Under the pieces are notes generated by a model that was not told the origin of the DNA, made no database searches, and worked only from the letters and a program-made list of their open reading frames with translations. A stretch of 64,000 nt of DNA from Carnegiea gigantea. Lineage: Eukaryota; Streptophyta; Magnoliopsida; Caryophyllales; Cactaceae. Numbering within the stretch: position 1 is the first letter of the stretch; each line of letters opens with the position of its first letter. The stretch is taken from positions 241,501 to 305,500 of the forward strand of contig JAKOGI010000811.1 of NCBI GenBank assembly GCA_029747015.1, given 5' to 3'. Of this stretch, positions 20,351-33,116 are shown one piece after another. The position numbers and the translations under genes were made by a program.

Positions 20351-22800
20351 TTCTGGGTAGTCTGCAAATAGAATAGTTTCTCATGCCAAAAAATTATTAA
20401 AAAGTTATAAAAGCATTTGAAAATCCAAAAGTTCCAAAAATAATTTAAAATAGGCAAAAATCTTGGGTTTTGAGTGGCATGCCAGCATGGGAGATGGAAC
20501 CCAAGACGTTGAGGATGAGTGAGTGAGATAGCAACTAGTAGAGTGGCTCATTGCCTCACGTTCAAACTCTCATAAATAGTTCTTCAAGGTAGGAAAAAGG
20601 GGCTAGAAGCATGATTCAAATAGCTACTGGGACTTAACGACAAGTCTTACAAGCCCAGCGGTAGCCGTTGAGACCCAATGTAGTTGGTTGGGTCCTGTCT
20701 TGCTCCCCACTTGATAAGTCGTACATGTTTTTAATTGTCAGATTGCTTAATCAAGCCAATCAACAAGGTGAACTCTATATTTTTCTCTAAATTTGACGAA
20801 AATTTGATGAATAAAATAATTTACTTTTGGCTTTTGACTTATAGCTTGTTTAACGCGCGCACTATTGTTGGCACGATAGAACGAGAGTATCTCCCTTTCA
20901 TTAAGCATATTTTTTCACTTAAGGGAGAACTCTATATTTTCCTCTAAATGGTCCTCCACCTAAAAGAAACTATATCTATCCCTCTAGACATCATGCCTAG
21001 GAGAAACTCTATGTCTCTAAATTCTCTCCCTCGCTCCACAAAATACTTTTGAGAAACAAAACACCACAAAATTCTTTCCATCAAACTCTTTAAAAATTGT
21101 ACTAGCTTTCATCCAAAGTTAACGCACTTGGGAGGAAGGAATCAAGTGCACATTTGTTCCACCAATTGCTTTGGATTAAGGCCAGTCTTGAGGGCCATTA
21201 CAGAGAAAACAATCGATTTAAAGCTTTTTCTAGTTCCTGTGTCAATATTCATGTTCCTCTCTAATCCTTCTTGATTATGTGTGTATTTTTCATTCTTTTG
21301 TATATGTAATAATGATACATTCATAACAAAGTGACAAAAAAATTTATTACTTTATGTACGTTTTATTTCATTGCAAGAACAACTTGCTAATAAGTGGTCA
21401 TAAAACAACTTCTTCATGCTATTAGTCACACCAAATTAGACTGAAATCATGAAAAGCATCCTTTGCATGCGAGCAGGAAAACAAAATTTTGAATATATTC
21501 ATTTCTAATAGAGGCCACTTTTCAAAGCTAGTAGTCTAATGATGTTTTCACTATTCATTAGACCATACCTTTGGCCCCAAGTCCATTCTTATAGTTCATA
21601 GCCATAGAGTCATTTTTAATAATCCCCATATGGGATATCCAAACTTATAATTTGTAGAAAAAACCATTTCGCTTCTTGAAAATCAAGTCTTATGTCCTGT
21701 GGTTATCCCTTCGATTTAAGGATTTAATCGAAAGAAGGAAATCGAAATTTTCTATATACATTTGTACATTCCCGTTAAGTAGTACTGGTCATGGAAACTC
21801 TAAAAATGAAAGATTTAATCCATCCTACCATAGAACTACACAAAACCAGCACTTTGAAAAAGTCAATCCGAGGCACCCCTTGAAAGAGGCCATGGGGCAA
21901 TTCCTATTGAGCCTTAGCGAGCCCTGGGCCTAGCCTCGCAACTCATCGACTGTTAGTATAAGTATTTTAAGTGGAGCTTCCAGTAGGTAATATTATGCAA
22001 GTAAGTGGGTGAAACTTGAAACGAAAGGATGCAATTAAAACTTTCTATTTCCCGTTTCAAAAAATTATACTGTATAGGCATTTACGCATTATGTTCTCGG
22101 GCTTCATAAGTTTATCACGCACCCTAGTAAAGAACACCCTTATGTTTGTCTTTTCACCCCTGCAATCATGTGGACCTCCTTTAAGCTATGACTCTTTAGG
22201 GCAAACCAATTCGAAGACAAAAGTCCATTCCACCATGTATAATAACCACCAACTCCGTTGCATGTTCCTTTTCAATAACAGGTTTAGGATCAAGCTGCAT
22301 ATGCATGATTGTCATGAACAAATGCTAGGTGCTCTTGTTGTCCTCCTATGTGTCAAGAGAGTCCCTTTTAGAAAATGGGTTAGTATCCCTTAACCTTTTG
22401 ACGAAGAACAAGAACCCTATCAAGAATGCCAAAGCATCCTAACTGGCGGCCTATGGATAGGATTTAAAGACACTTGGACTCACGCCTGTATTGAACGACA
22501 TCTTGGCCTAATAGTCTAAATAGGATGCCGATGTCGCCTAAGGATTGTGTTTTTTCATGCGCTAGCAGTTAATAGGAAGCTAGTAGCTTGGTAACATCAT
22601 GTCATTGAGCCTGTGTTTCCTTTTAGTTGACCTGGCCTTTCAAGTCCCCTAAGGTTATGGCCCAATCCATGCCACCAGTCCAAACTTCGGTTTAACATCT
22701 CTTTCCATTCTTTTCCCCCTTGCTTTTTTTTTTTCATAATAAGGCCTGGTGGTGCCTCTTTCCGTTTTTATTTACTTCTTTCCTTTAAAAAAAAGAAAAG
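20351..22800. other. Unassigned AT-rich DNA; may include the Tat element's 5' LTR/leader
   Basis: Short frames only (for example 21676-21933, 22016-22393) with no domain I recognise. Its position just before gag makes a 5' LTR and leader likely, but I could not match it to a 3' LTR. Confidence 0.4.
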
Positions 22801-22919
22801 ATTTTTCCTTACAATCTCAAATTTTGCAGCTCTTAAAGGAAAAATAGGCCTTGGAGGAAAGAGCATCAAGGTATTTTGGTAAGATCATTATCTGAGAGCT
22901 CTGAAAATTTAAGCTCTCG

Positions 22920-24300
22920 ACTCCATGGTGAAAAATGAGATCAACAACAATAATCACCATAACGAAGAAGAAGTTGGCACTGCTGAAAAAATAACAACCC
23001 TCATGGCCGGCATATTGGCACAAATGGGAAGCCATTTTGAGGGCAAGCTAAATAAGAAACAATACCTTACACATGGCCTTGCCGAGAAATGAAATGAACG
23101 TGAATCTAAAAATAAAAGAGAGGATGATGCAAATTCCATCCATATAGTTCTTAAAGAAAATCCATCACTAATGAATCAATGAATTAACAAACTATAGTAG
23201 GTCCTAAGGGGCTCCCAATTATTTGGTAATTTATAAACCCAACCCCTTACGTACCTATGTTAAAGGGAAAATTGCTTGCTGAGTTTTCCCCTTCTCAAAA
23301 ACGTGAGTTATCATGCCCGTGTACCTATTTATTCTATGTAACTATTCATTTTATTAATATTATAAGCTTGAAGGGTATATATAAGCCCCTTTACCCTCAG
23401 ACATTCTCTCACACTTTGGGGGAGATAGTGGATAGTAAGTTTCATTCCTTTGATCCAGTAAAAGGTTAGTACTTTAGCATAGCTAAGGAGTTCCTTTCAC
23501 AATATTCCTGCAACATGGAATTGCCCACTGCGCTTCGTGACTCAGAAATGATAAAGCAATGTGAAAAGGAAAGTGTCCCAAGCTTTTTGCCCCATTAGAG
23601 GGCAAAAGCCTCTTTGGTCCTAAACTGTCAAAGTGAAAAGGAGCAAGTTTGAACGGCTATTAAGAACTTGAGGGAAAAATACAATCAACACCTCCAATTT
23701 CAATTGATAAGCACATTCATACAATTACGTGATGCGGGATGCATGTAGATGAAGAAATACAAAAAGAACTAAGGAATCCTTACCCAGATAATTAAGGCTC
23801 TTTTAAGGATAAGAAATCAACCACTATCTTCGATACCAAAACAATGAATAAGGTTAATACAGTAAAGGCTTCGAGGACACAACACCCTTTCTAAGTATTT
23901 GCCGCACTTGATGTAACACCTAGAGAAGCCTAAAAAGGACTTAAAGTTAAGGGCTCCTTAAGCCCATCAGGGCCTACACTTAATGTGCCGAAGGATAAAC
24001 GCAGTGCGAAGTATGACATCAATGTCTAATGTAATTATCAACATGAGAAAGGGCACCATACTCATTGCTGCGTTGCCTCAAACCATACAACACAAGACAT
24101 GATAGACGATCGAACCTTACCAATCCCAAATGTGGCAAAGCCTAACAATAGGGCCAATCCATTAAGTTGTGCGCTTGCAATTTTCATCATAGGAGCTTGA
24201 CCTATTGATCCTAATGGAGAGGGAAGTCAATGTAATATAGGGAGATGACCAAGAAGAACCTTGGATGACTCCCCTTATTCCTATTGAAATAGCCCAGGTA
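22920..24300 (+). pseudogene. Tat-type gag remnant
   Basis: Recognisable stretches include EEVGTAEKITTLMAGILAQM near 22970, CNMELPTALRDSEMIKQCEK near 23511 followed by FLPH-stop-RAKAS, matching the SFREYxxRWRxxA helix of Tat capsids, and a zinc-binding motif C-x-Y-x4-GHxTxxC at 24030-24072. In-frame stops are numerous, many explainable as CAG/CAA/TGG changes. Confidence 0.75.
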
Positions 24301-24499
24301 AAATAGGATGAAGTCAGAGAAGTCTATCACCTCCCCCGCAATTGGGGGGCTATAAACCCTCACATTTAGTCCAAGAAGAGGAGCACCTAAGTCCCACTAT
24401 AATACCTGAGTTATAAGGAGACTGAGTCGTCCCCATGTTAACAAAGACTCAGGCTGACATAATAGCACAAAAGCTCCTAGCCTCCTCTATCATCCTTTA

Positions 24500-24669
24500 A
24501 TAGGCACTATTAGAAATCCTTTCGAGGATGGGAGTCCCATTGCATACTATCCCCGAAGAATTGGTTGGTTTCTTCTCAACCGAAAGGTCCCCTTTAACCA
24601 TAACTTTCGATGATATCAACCTCCCTCTTCAAAGATGCAAAATATAATAGGGGTCTATATCTCACTATA
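24500..24669 (+). pseudogene. Tat gag-protease junction, 5' part
   Basis: GSPIAYYPRRIGWFLLNRK around 24528 corresponds to the segment of Tat elements just before the retropepsin. It is interrupted at 24669 by the 4023-bp LTR and resumes at 28698. Confidence 0.7.
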
Positions 24670-25121
24670 TGTAAGGGCCGCACTTTCATTCTATTGTTGA
24701 TTAACTGTTTCAGTTGCTAAATTTACGAATCTATGTTTGAATTATTTTACAACAAGGGTATTAAGTCAACTGTGTGTGTTTTTAACGATTAATTTCATTA
24801 AAAAGAACGACTATATGATTAATGTTATTATTGACGTTACTTATTTATAAAATCATTGAATCGATGCTAACCTGAGTTTTTAAAATCGTTTTCGTTTTAT
24901 TTAGTCGATTCCCGAAGTTTAAATTAAAATATTAGTTGTAGGACGTTTCAACTCGAGTTTATTCTAATCGCTAACGGGTTTGGGACCAGAACCTAGCTGA
25001 ATTGTGCTAATTGAGCAACAAAAAAAAAGGAAAAAGGGGAATTAGATTAAGGAGGAGGGGGCGAAGTTGGGTCTGAGGACCCCCGTGACCCCCGACCCAC
25101 CTTCCTCTCTCTCTAACGCTT

Positions 25122-25163
<42 letters not shown>
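25122..25163. repeat. (CT)n microsatellite
   Basis: About 21 CT units shortly upstream of the putative TATA box. The 60-codon frame at 25120-25302 is a product of this repeat and adjacent CAC-rich sequence. Confidence 0.95.
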
Positions 25164-25166
<3 letters not shown>

Positions 25167-25382
25167 GGTAACTACTGGCCGGCGTCTGGCATCACCGCCG
25201 TCCACCACGATTCGCCGGCGAGAGGAGGCAACCACCGGTCCCCTACCCACGCATCACGGCCGTCCACCACACCACTCTCCACCTTCTACTTCGCATGGCT
25301 AAATCAACCCAGAAAACCACGCGTCGCCACCCCGAAATCCACCACCCACGTGCCGGAATCCGACCACCCACACCACCGTCGA

Positions 25383-25400
25383 CCTCCTCTATAAATTGGG
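25383..25400 (+). promoter_or_regulatory. Putative LTR TATA box
   Basis: ctctataaattgggg, about 720 bp inside the 4023-bp element, followed by a pyrimidine and CACTCAGT context typical of plant start regions. Assigned by eye. Confidence 0.4.
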
Positions 25401-25696
25401 GATCAAATTCAGCCCCAAATCAGCTATAATCACCACTCAGTCGAAGCTAGGGTTTCGGGTTCAGTGAGCAGTCGAGCTAGGGTTCGAGTTCAGCGAATTG
25501 GGCGTGCATTTGGGGCGTGAATTTACTCTATTAGGGTTGAATTCAAGCTAGTCCAAGTAAGTGTTCTTCCTCTCCTAAATTATTAATACATTCGAAAATA
25601 TTTTAGCCTAAACGATGATGCATGTCAGCTTAGGTTTCGTTAATTTCATAGAAATTGTAATGAGTAAACTATGCATGCTGAGTTAGACGGAATACA

Positions 25697-26036
25697 TGCC
25701 TAAAAGTTTAGTTCGAAATGAGTTATACATGTTTAGAATCGAATTCAGTATATTCGATTAGTACATGCCTGAAAGCTTGATTCGAACTGAATTATGCATG
25801 TTTAGAATCAATTTTAGTATGCTTAGTTATTACATGCCTGAAAGTTTAGTTCGGGACGAGCTATGCATGTTTAGAATCAATTTTAGTATGTTCCGTTATT
25901 ACATGCTTGAAAGTCTAATTCGAACTAAGTTATGCATGTTTAACATCAATTTTAGCATATTCAGCTATTACATGCCTGAAAGTTTACTTCAAACTGAGTT
26001 ATGCATGTTTAGAATCAATTTTAGTATATTCAGTTA
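25697..26036 (+). repeat. 69-bp tandem repeats, about five copies
   Basis: Units start ttacatgcctgaaag and contain tgcatgtttagaatcaatttt; the 23-codon period keeps one frame open as MPESLIRTELCMFRINFSM variants. There are substitutions between units. Confidence 0.93.
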
Positions 26037-26040
26037 ACGT

Positions 26041-26290
26041 ATGCTTAAAGGGTTGACTTGAATAGTAACTTCAACGTGATAAATGATTGCCTAAAGTCGT
26101 ATTATGCTTAAATGGCATAAAAAGGTTTGAATAGTAACTTCGATATAATAAACGAATATCTTGAGACATATTATGTTTAAAGGGCCTAAATAGGTTCAAA
26201 TAGTAACTTCGATGTAATAAACCAATGTTTAGAATCCTATTATGTTTAAATGACCTAATTAGGCTTGAAATGTAACTTTGAGACAATGAA
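26041..26290 (+). repeat. About 72-bp tandem repeats, about three to four copies
   Basis: Units share ggyttgaatagtaacttc...ataaayga...tattatgyttaaa. They follow the 69-bp array with no gap and are more diverged. Confidence 0.8.
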
Positions 26291-27452
26291 TGAATGCACC
26301 GAATCGATGTTTGTCTATCTAGTTGAATTATGCTTATACAATAGCTTTGGACATACCATTTGAATGGCGAGCTGAGCATGTTTACATCCTTTAACTGCAA
26401 TACATGAATGCAATCGTGCTTCATGCTTAGTTAGTTTAACTTAGCTTGCTAAACGTCTGTTTCAAGTTAAGGTCGTATGAATGCCTATATATATATGTAT
26501 ATGTGCATGGTTATAACCGTTGGTTGCAGCGCACTGCTAATTGTTAGTTGTTTAATTTGGTAAGTTAAGCATTGGCAAGTTGCATAAGTTTATGTATCGC
26601 TTTTCAGTATATCATAATGATTAGGATGCTAGATTGTAAAATTGAAACCAAGATGGTAGTTGGATGGTTTGAGGTAGAACTATGAGTGGTTCGAGGTTCT
26701 TTGTGGTACGGTGCTTGTGAGGAGGGAGCCTGGGTTGTGAATTAACCACAATCGTGTGGATTGTGAGGCCGTGTGTGGCTCATTGTCTTGTTGAAATGAT
26801 TATGAAGTGCTTGAATGTAATACATGCAAACCCCTCCCTTTTATATCATTAAGATGCATTATGCGTGTGAGTGTGGTGATTTGACAAAGAACGTTTCTCG
26901 TGTTTTCAAACTATTAGTAGCCATGACTAATAGCGAGCGATGGCCTATTTTAGCCACACAAACATTATTTAGGAGTGAACCTGCTTGAATGGGGGAATCC
27001 CTAAAACGTTTTATAAAGGTGTGAGTTGTATGATAAGTGATTTTACCAGAAGAAACAACAAAGTTATTAGCCGTTATGGCCCTTACGCTTTAAATTGGCT
27101 GAGATAATGTGCTTCAGACAATATGATATGAATGATGTTAGCCTAGGGGATAAGTCCTGGTACTAGGAAACCCTAGAAGACCCTGACGAGGGTAATGTAG
27201 TCGTCCGATATGTTATGTAGCTGTCCCGGGAGTAAGAGCTCAGTGTGAGCATTAGGATTCACTATGGGATTGAGAATAGATCTCACCCAATCAGCACCCT
27301 GTAATGATCTTATGCTAGAAGTATTTTCCTACTAAGCTAAGAAAAGCAATTGGCCTTTGCCATTTTAAGTGTTTTAAAAGGAAAGAAAGTTTTTATGGGC
27401 CCTAAGAGGCCATATGGAATGAAGTATGAAAAGCTTATAAAGGTCGTTGTAC

Positions 27453-28113
27453 GACCAATACGAAATGAAATCTCTTTAAAAAGAACAAGAGCCTCAAGAG
27501 GTTAAGAGAAATGTTTTTAATGAAAGAAAGAAAGTTCTCAATGAATGCTTTATGAAATTATTCTTAAGCATGGTTGAATGTGGATTCTAATATCATGTGG
27601 CCTCATCGTTTTCTATATCAAACCTGTCTGATTCAAAGTGCATGAATTGGGAAAGAAAGTTTATAGTATGTTAAAAATTCCATGAATGAAGGCATCTATC
27701 CCAAATGAATGAATGTTTGACATCTAAATAGTCTACGAGGGTATCATATAGCTTAATATGATGATTGATAATACATAAATGTATGACCAATACGAAATGA
27801 AATCTCTTTTAAAAGAACAAGAGCCTCAAGAGGTTAAGAGAAATGTTTTCAATGAAAGAAAGAAAGTTTTCAATGAATGCTTTATAAAATGATTCTTAAG
27901 CATTGTTGAATGTGGATTCTAATATCATGTGGCCTCATCCTTTTCTATATCAAACCTGTCTGATTCAAAGTGCATGAATTGAGAAAGAAAGTTTATAGTA
28001 TGTTAAAAGTTCCATGAATAAAGGCATCTATCCCAAATGAATGAATGTTTGACATGTGAATAGTCTACGAGGGTGTCACATAGCTTAATATGATGATTGA
28101 TGATGCATAAGTG
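27453..28113 (+). repeat. Tandem duplication, 332-bp unit
   Basis: gaccaatacgaaatgaaatc at 27453 recurs at 27785, and the full unit follows to tagcttaatatgatgattga in both. A few substitutions only, so it is recent relative to the flanking decay. Confidence 0.93.
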
Positions 28114-28697
28114 CTTGATACATGGTTAGTATGAGTAGTATTGCTTGGAAAGGTTTTGTTTTAAGGAGTGGAGGAATACTCACTGGACATGTGGTGGCTC
28201 ACTCCATTTCCTTTCCCCTTTCTCCTGCAGGTGATGAATGAATGAAAGAACCTGTTTGCTTTCTAGGACTACCAGTCGTTCTTGTAGGTGTACCTGAGAA
28301 GCAATGTTTGTGAAGCTGCCTGAATTAATATTTTGGTTAAGGAAGTGTATGAAATAAGCATGTAGTGGCTCTGGGGTGTGTAAACCCATGTACATTATTC
28401 AAACAAATATTGTAAAGGCATAAGCCTCAACCCCGAGTGTGTTACTCATGGGAAACTTTTAGTTTTTGTTGAAATTTTGTTGTAAACTCACAGGTACCCC
28501 TTAAGTTTGTAATGCGAACTTTGCAAATGTTGCAATTATAGACGGAACTCTTGTAGTTTCATTCCAGAAATTCCCTAAATAGCCTACAGTTAGGTAGAAT
28601 CTTTAAGAAAGCCATTAGTTACGACAGCCTTAGGGGTCTCCCTCGGGAGATCCTGGCGGTGTGACATCCCTCAGGGGTAGAGGGGTGTTACACTATA

Positions 28698-29600
28698 ATT
28701 CATAGAAACAAGTTCATACCCGTTACCTTAGTTGATAACAAGTTGTTAGTTAGCATATCCTCAGTTGGAACCTCAAGAAAATTGGGCATAATCAAGATGG
28801 ACATGACCACTTTAACCCTAGCCTTACGAGCCTACAATAGCACCTATGGACTGGTCTTGGGAACTATCACCCTAAATAAAATAGTCAAGAGGGATAAAAA
28901 AGAAGGTAGTATTCTAAGTCATAAACATCTAGGCTACTTTCAGCCTCATGCTTGATTGCCCCCGAGTATATGACCAAAAGCAGTCCCCTCTACACTCCAA
29001 CAAAAGGTTAAAGTGATAGTAAAATAGGCTGTTATGACTATATACACCTATCCTATGATCATCACCATTAAAAAAAGATTCAATTTTAGAACTGGAACAT
29101 GATGATTCTAACATAGAGATTGAGGTCTTTGTAGTTGATGAATATGCTATCACCGAATCAACAGATGAAGTTACATTTTGACCTCGACCCCTTCCCCACT
29201 AGAAGGGGAGTTCATAGTTCCATGATAAGGAACATGGGTTACCTACCTGAAACTCAGCTAAGGAAGAGGCTCGAGATGCCCACTCATCCCCTAAAGGATA
29301 TCCCTTGGCTCACCTTTTTGGCCTAGGTAATAAGCCTTCCCCTTAAGAGCTCCATTTGATGATTCTAGCGGAAAAGAACAAAAAGGACCAACAGGATAAG
29401 AAGGTCTATACCTATAGAATATCTTATGGGTCTTCCAAAAAGGAAGGGGATGATACATATTATTATGGGTACCCTAAACCGAACGATACTTCCTTGATGG
29501 AAGAAGTCTACTTTGCTGAAACACCAAGTCCACACAGTGTAGGCTTATGAGGCCAAATTTGGCCATTACGGGTTGCCATTCAGAGTGGGAAAGAGGAAGT
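28698..29600 (+). pseudogene. Tat protease region, 3' part
   Basis: Resumes after the LTR: MDMTTLTLALRAYNSTYGLV near 28800, then a GxIxL-type strand and MIRNMGYLPETQLRKRLEMP near 29222. This matches the retropepsin tail and the linker to RT in Tat elements; copy 2 has the same order at 62400-62960. Broken by stops. Confidence 0.7.
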
Positions 29601-29741
29601 ACGAAGATCCCGAATGGGTACTAACAGTTGCTAGTAAAGACGTCAACCTTACAGGGGTTTGCAGCCAAAGGGAAGCACACTAAGAAGATGCACACCACTA
29701 ACAACAAGAGCAAAAGGGTCCAGTTGACCATCGAAAAGTAT

Positions 29742-31093
29742 TGTGTAAAGTACCGCAAGTGCACGGTGTCAATGTAGTTAGCAACAACAATTACAGGTCG
29801 TATTGACGGGGAATTTACTTTCAACTACCAGAACTAATTAATCTACCCAATCTAGGCGAATCAAGCTTGGAGATTTAACTATCAACTAAGAAAATGATAA
29901 AAACTAAGAATGTGATCAAGAAATCAGAGGATTAAAGCATTGATGTTGGATTAATAGCACAATTACGGTAGCGAATCAATTACTAAACCCCTTCACACTC
30001 GCCCAAGCATGCAATATGAATGGATAAATTCACAACTAAGCCCATTTCCTCCCTCTTTTAAGGGTCAAAGACCTAAAACTATAGTCACCTATTTCCATGG
30101 GACTAAAAGTTAAAAGATTACAAGATCTACGATCGTGAATCCCAATTAGAACTTCGACTATTTTTATATCAAAATCCCAACCATCTACTAAGTCACACTA
30201 GGTAAAGGTTTGGTCTTTCAATATTCCCCCAGACCCTAATAGAAATAGATGCATGCTTATTCAAGCAATTCACCGAACACGTGGTGAGTGAAGTAGAATT
30301 CAACAATACAAATACGGGACAAATAAGGTTCGAAGCTAAATCATGATTTAACTAGGCATAAGTGGTGTTAATCGCAACCCAAGTTGTGAAATTTAGCCAC
30401 TAATCATATTAACAGCTACCATAGCAAAACTTAACTTCATAAATATGATGAACACAAAACCCTAGAAATCAATAACAAAGTCAAAGAGAATTGAGGAACA
30501 AACTTGGATTAAACACAATAATGATCGTTAAACAATCTTCAATGATGATAAACTTAATGCAAAAGACTCTTCAAAATCTCCCTAATAAAGCCTAGAAATC
30601 ACCTCTCAAGAACTGTGTTCAAAAGGCTAAAAGATGCCCCCAAAATAAGTTCGAAAATCATTTTAATATCGCAAAATTTTGGAAGACGCACAGGCGCCCA
30701 TGCACTGCCACGCACGGACGTGCACTACAGCACAATCGCAAGTGCACAGCTTCGAGAAACTGGGTCTTTACTGCAGGATTTCCACACGGTTTCGCCATAG
30801 TGCACGACCAACCGTGCACTTCCTAAGCCCTTCAGTCTTGCTTTTCTGGCTCTTGGAACTTCATTCAACCTTTTTTCCTCCTCGAAACTTATCCCTATGG
30901 CCTTTCTTTCTATCAGAACTAGTGATTTCCTCATCTTCTCAGCATAAACTCTTAAAAATAAGAAAACCAATTTTATAAGCATAATATAGACTGAGTGAGA
31001 CAAATGTGACCTTTTCTCTTCCAGATCCAACATAAAATCAAGGGAAGAAGGGGTCAAATAATGGTTAAAATGTGGTCAAATTAAGGTTTATCA
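29742..31093 (-). repeat. 3' LTR of the pol-less element
   Basis: 1352 bp, plus-strand ends TGTGTAAAG and GGTTTATCA. Aligns with 35666-37011 along its length, for example cgcaagtgcacggtgycaatg near both starts. The adjacent minus-strand polypurine tract is ataggggagt just outside 31093. The transposed TATA-like TTATAAA lies near 30972. Confidence 0.88.
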
Positions 31094-33100
31094 ACTCCCC
31101 TATACTTATCTCTTGTCCCTAAACAAGACTAACTCTTGAATGCTTAATGAGGGATATGATGAACCTCTAATCACACTCTCCTCAAATAAGGAAATAATCA
31201 CCAACCAACCAGATGCAATCATGCATCAAAGATGGCCAAGTCAAGATGTAAAAAACATCTTCAATAAAACACAAACACCACCATCTATAAATCACTCTAC
31301 TCAAATGCAACACACTAAGCACCCCATATTAAAATCATAAAATAAGACAAGAGATCCCTTAATTAGTGGTGAGTAAGCGTGACTAGTAGAACCTCACCTT
31401 GGAATAAAGTAGAGCACTCCTCTAATGTGTTTGGATTTTGAACTTGGGTAATAATGCAAACTGCCATAAGCTTGATAAGGTTCTTTATTCTCTACCACTT
31501 ATGTAAAATGCGAGAATGTCAATCATGAGGACTTCAAAAAGGGCATAATGTTGCTAAGGCTATGGGTGAGAAAGGGAATCAATATAGGAGAAGTGCAGCT
31601 ACTAGCCAAAATACTAGGGAGCAAGAACAGTTTCACAACAATAAGCACCAAGATACCTACTTCACACCTCAATTGAAAAATGAGCACGAACCCCTCAAAA
31701 GACCAAAAGGAAGGAGTTGAACATAGTTATTGAATTAATCTACTCCCAAACAGTTTATTAACTTCGTCTTTTTTTTCCTTTTCTTTTCTTCTTCTTTTTT
31801 TTTTTCCCTTGAATGAACAAATAAGAAACAACACCATGATACATGTGAATGGCATAGGGAATACAAAATCTCAACGCACACTCCTTTAAGTCTCAAACCA
31901 CCATTGAAAATACCCTGAAGATGAATCAATCCTCAAAATATGCCCAACTTAATGTAAAAGTGTTGCTCCATTAGACTTTGGCAAAGATATGAAAATACCC
32001 TGAAGACCAAAAATGTTGCTCCACTAGACTTAATGTATAGGCCAAGAGTGTAGTGAATAAGGTGTAATAACAAAAACAGGGAAAAATACAAAGGGCTAAC
32101 AAGAGGGATAACGCACATTAAAGGGTGACTTTTATGATCATGTGGCTGTGTAAAACAAAAGGATGCATTAACCATATCAACATATGCATATGCCAACTGT
32201 GATCTCGAAATGAACTAAACAAAGTGCTAGGGGTGCAATCATGGAGGAGTCACACAAGAAAGGGACTATGAGATTATGTGTAACAAATAGTCATTATGCT
32301 CAAAATCTCACATGATAATCTACCACAGTCAATGCAACTTCCTCCAAGACATGTCACTTATCAAGGTCAACCAAATCAAACCACATGAATATCAAGGGAA
32401 ATTGGCAAGCAACAAAAGCAGATAAATTCTAAATCATATGTCAATGCAATTTTCACAAAATTTACTCCAAGACCAGCCACACCTAAATACACAATCATTA
32501 CTAATCAATCACTTGTTATACCATGTATCATCATCATAAGAGGGGTTTTTAAAAACTCCTTTTAATTTTTTTCAATTTTTTTAATTTTTTAGAAATAATA
32601 AATCTAACTAAAAAAGCAATAAAACACATAGAGGATAATAAAGAGAAGGCTAAGAGAGAGAGTACCTATGAATCTTATGAATTTCTAACTCAATCACTTC
32701 TCCTCTTGTGATGCAGAATCTAATATATGCTCTAAACTATATGCTCTGCTAAATGAAAATTAAAAATATGACTTAATAAAACTACATGAAATCCTAGCTA
32801 TATGATGCAAGTGTAAGAGATATCATCCAAATTGTCCCACAAAATCCACAATCCCACCCAAAGAGCCACAAGCTCATCACCCCATGCTTAAGATTTTCAT
32901 TGTTCGCAATAAAAATGGCATGTAAAGAAACAAAGGAAGGGAAGAACTTATAGTGCAAAGGGGGAAATGGGAGAGGGGAGGACGAAACAATGGCACTCAT
33001 CTTTTCTTGTTTTTTTTTAATCAAGTAAATACTTGGATTGCCTCCTAGGGAGTGCTTGTTTAGGTCCCAGCTTGACCCTTAAATCAAGCAGTAGATGGCG
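31094..33100 (-). other. Noncoding 3' internal region of the pol-less element
   Basis: No domain on either strand. Stretches such as aaactgccataagcttg...aagrttc near 31458 recur in the larger element near 43328 (aaactaccataggcttggta). The motif cttggattgcctcctaggga near 33029 is a familiar landmark downstream of gag-protease in plant non-autonomous elements. Confidence 0.7.
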
Positions 33101-33116
33101 GTGGGGAGAAAGGAGG

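Larger units (their letters stand above)
24670..28692 (+). mobile_element. 4023-bp TG...CA element, most simply a very long solo LTR; TSD ctata
   Basis: Begins TGTAAGGGCCGCAC and ends GGGGTGTTACA, flanked by ctata at 24665-24669 and 28693-28697. The Tat copy at 62360-62420 shows the uninterrupted target. No primer-binding site, internal coding region or second LTR was seen, and no copy of the end sequence occurs inside, so a solo LTR fits best. A TATA box (ctctataaattgggg) near 25389 and a related LTR at 56331-59100 suggest plus orientation, though LTRs starting TGTAACACCCC (the reverse complement) are also common. Inside are a CT microsatellite, two tandem-repeat arrays and a 332-bp duplication. 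Confidence 0.82.

Noticed and set aside
25120..25302. 60-codon Ser/Thr/Pro/His-rich frame
   Set aside because: Built on a CT microsatellite and CAC-rich leader sequence.
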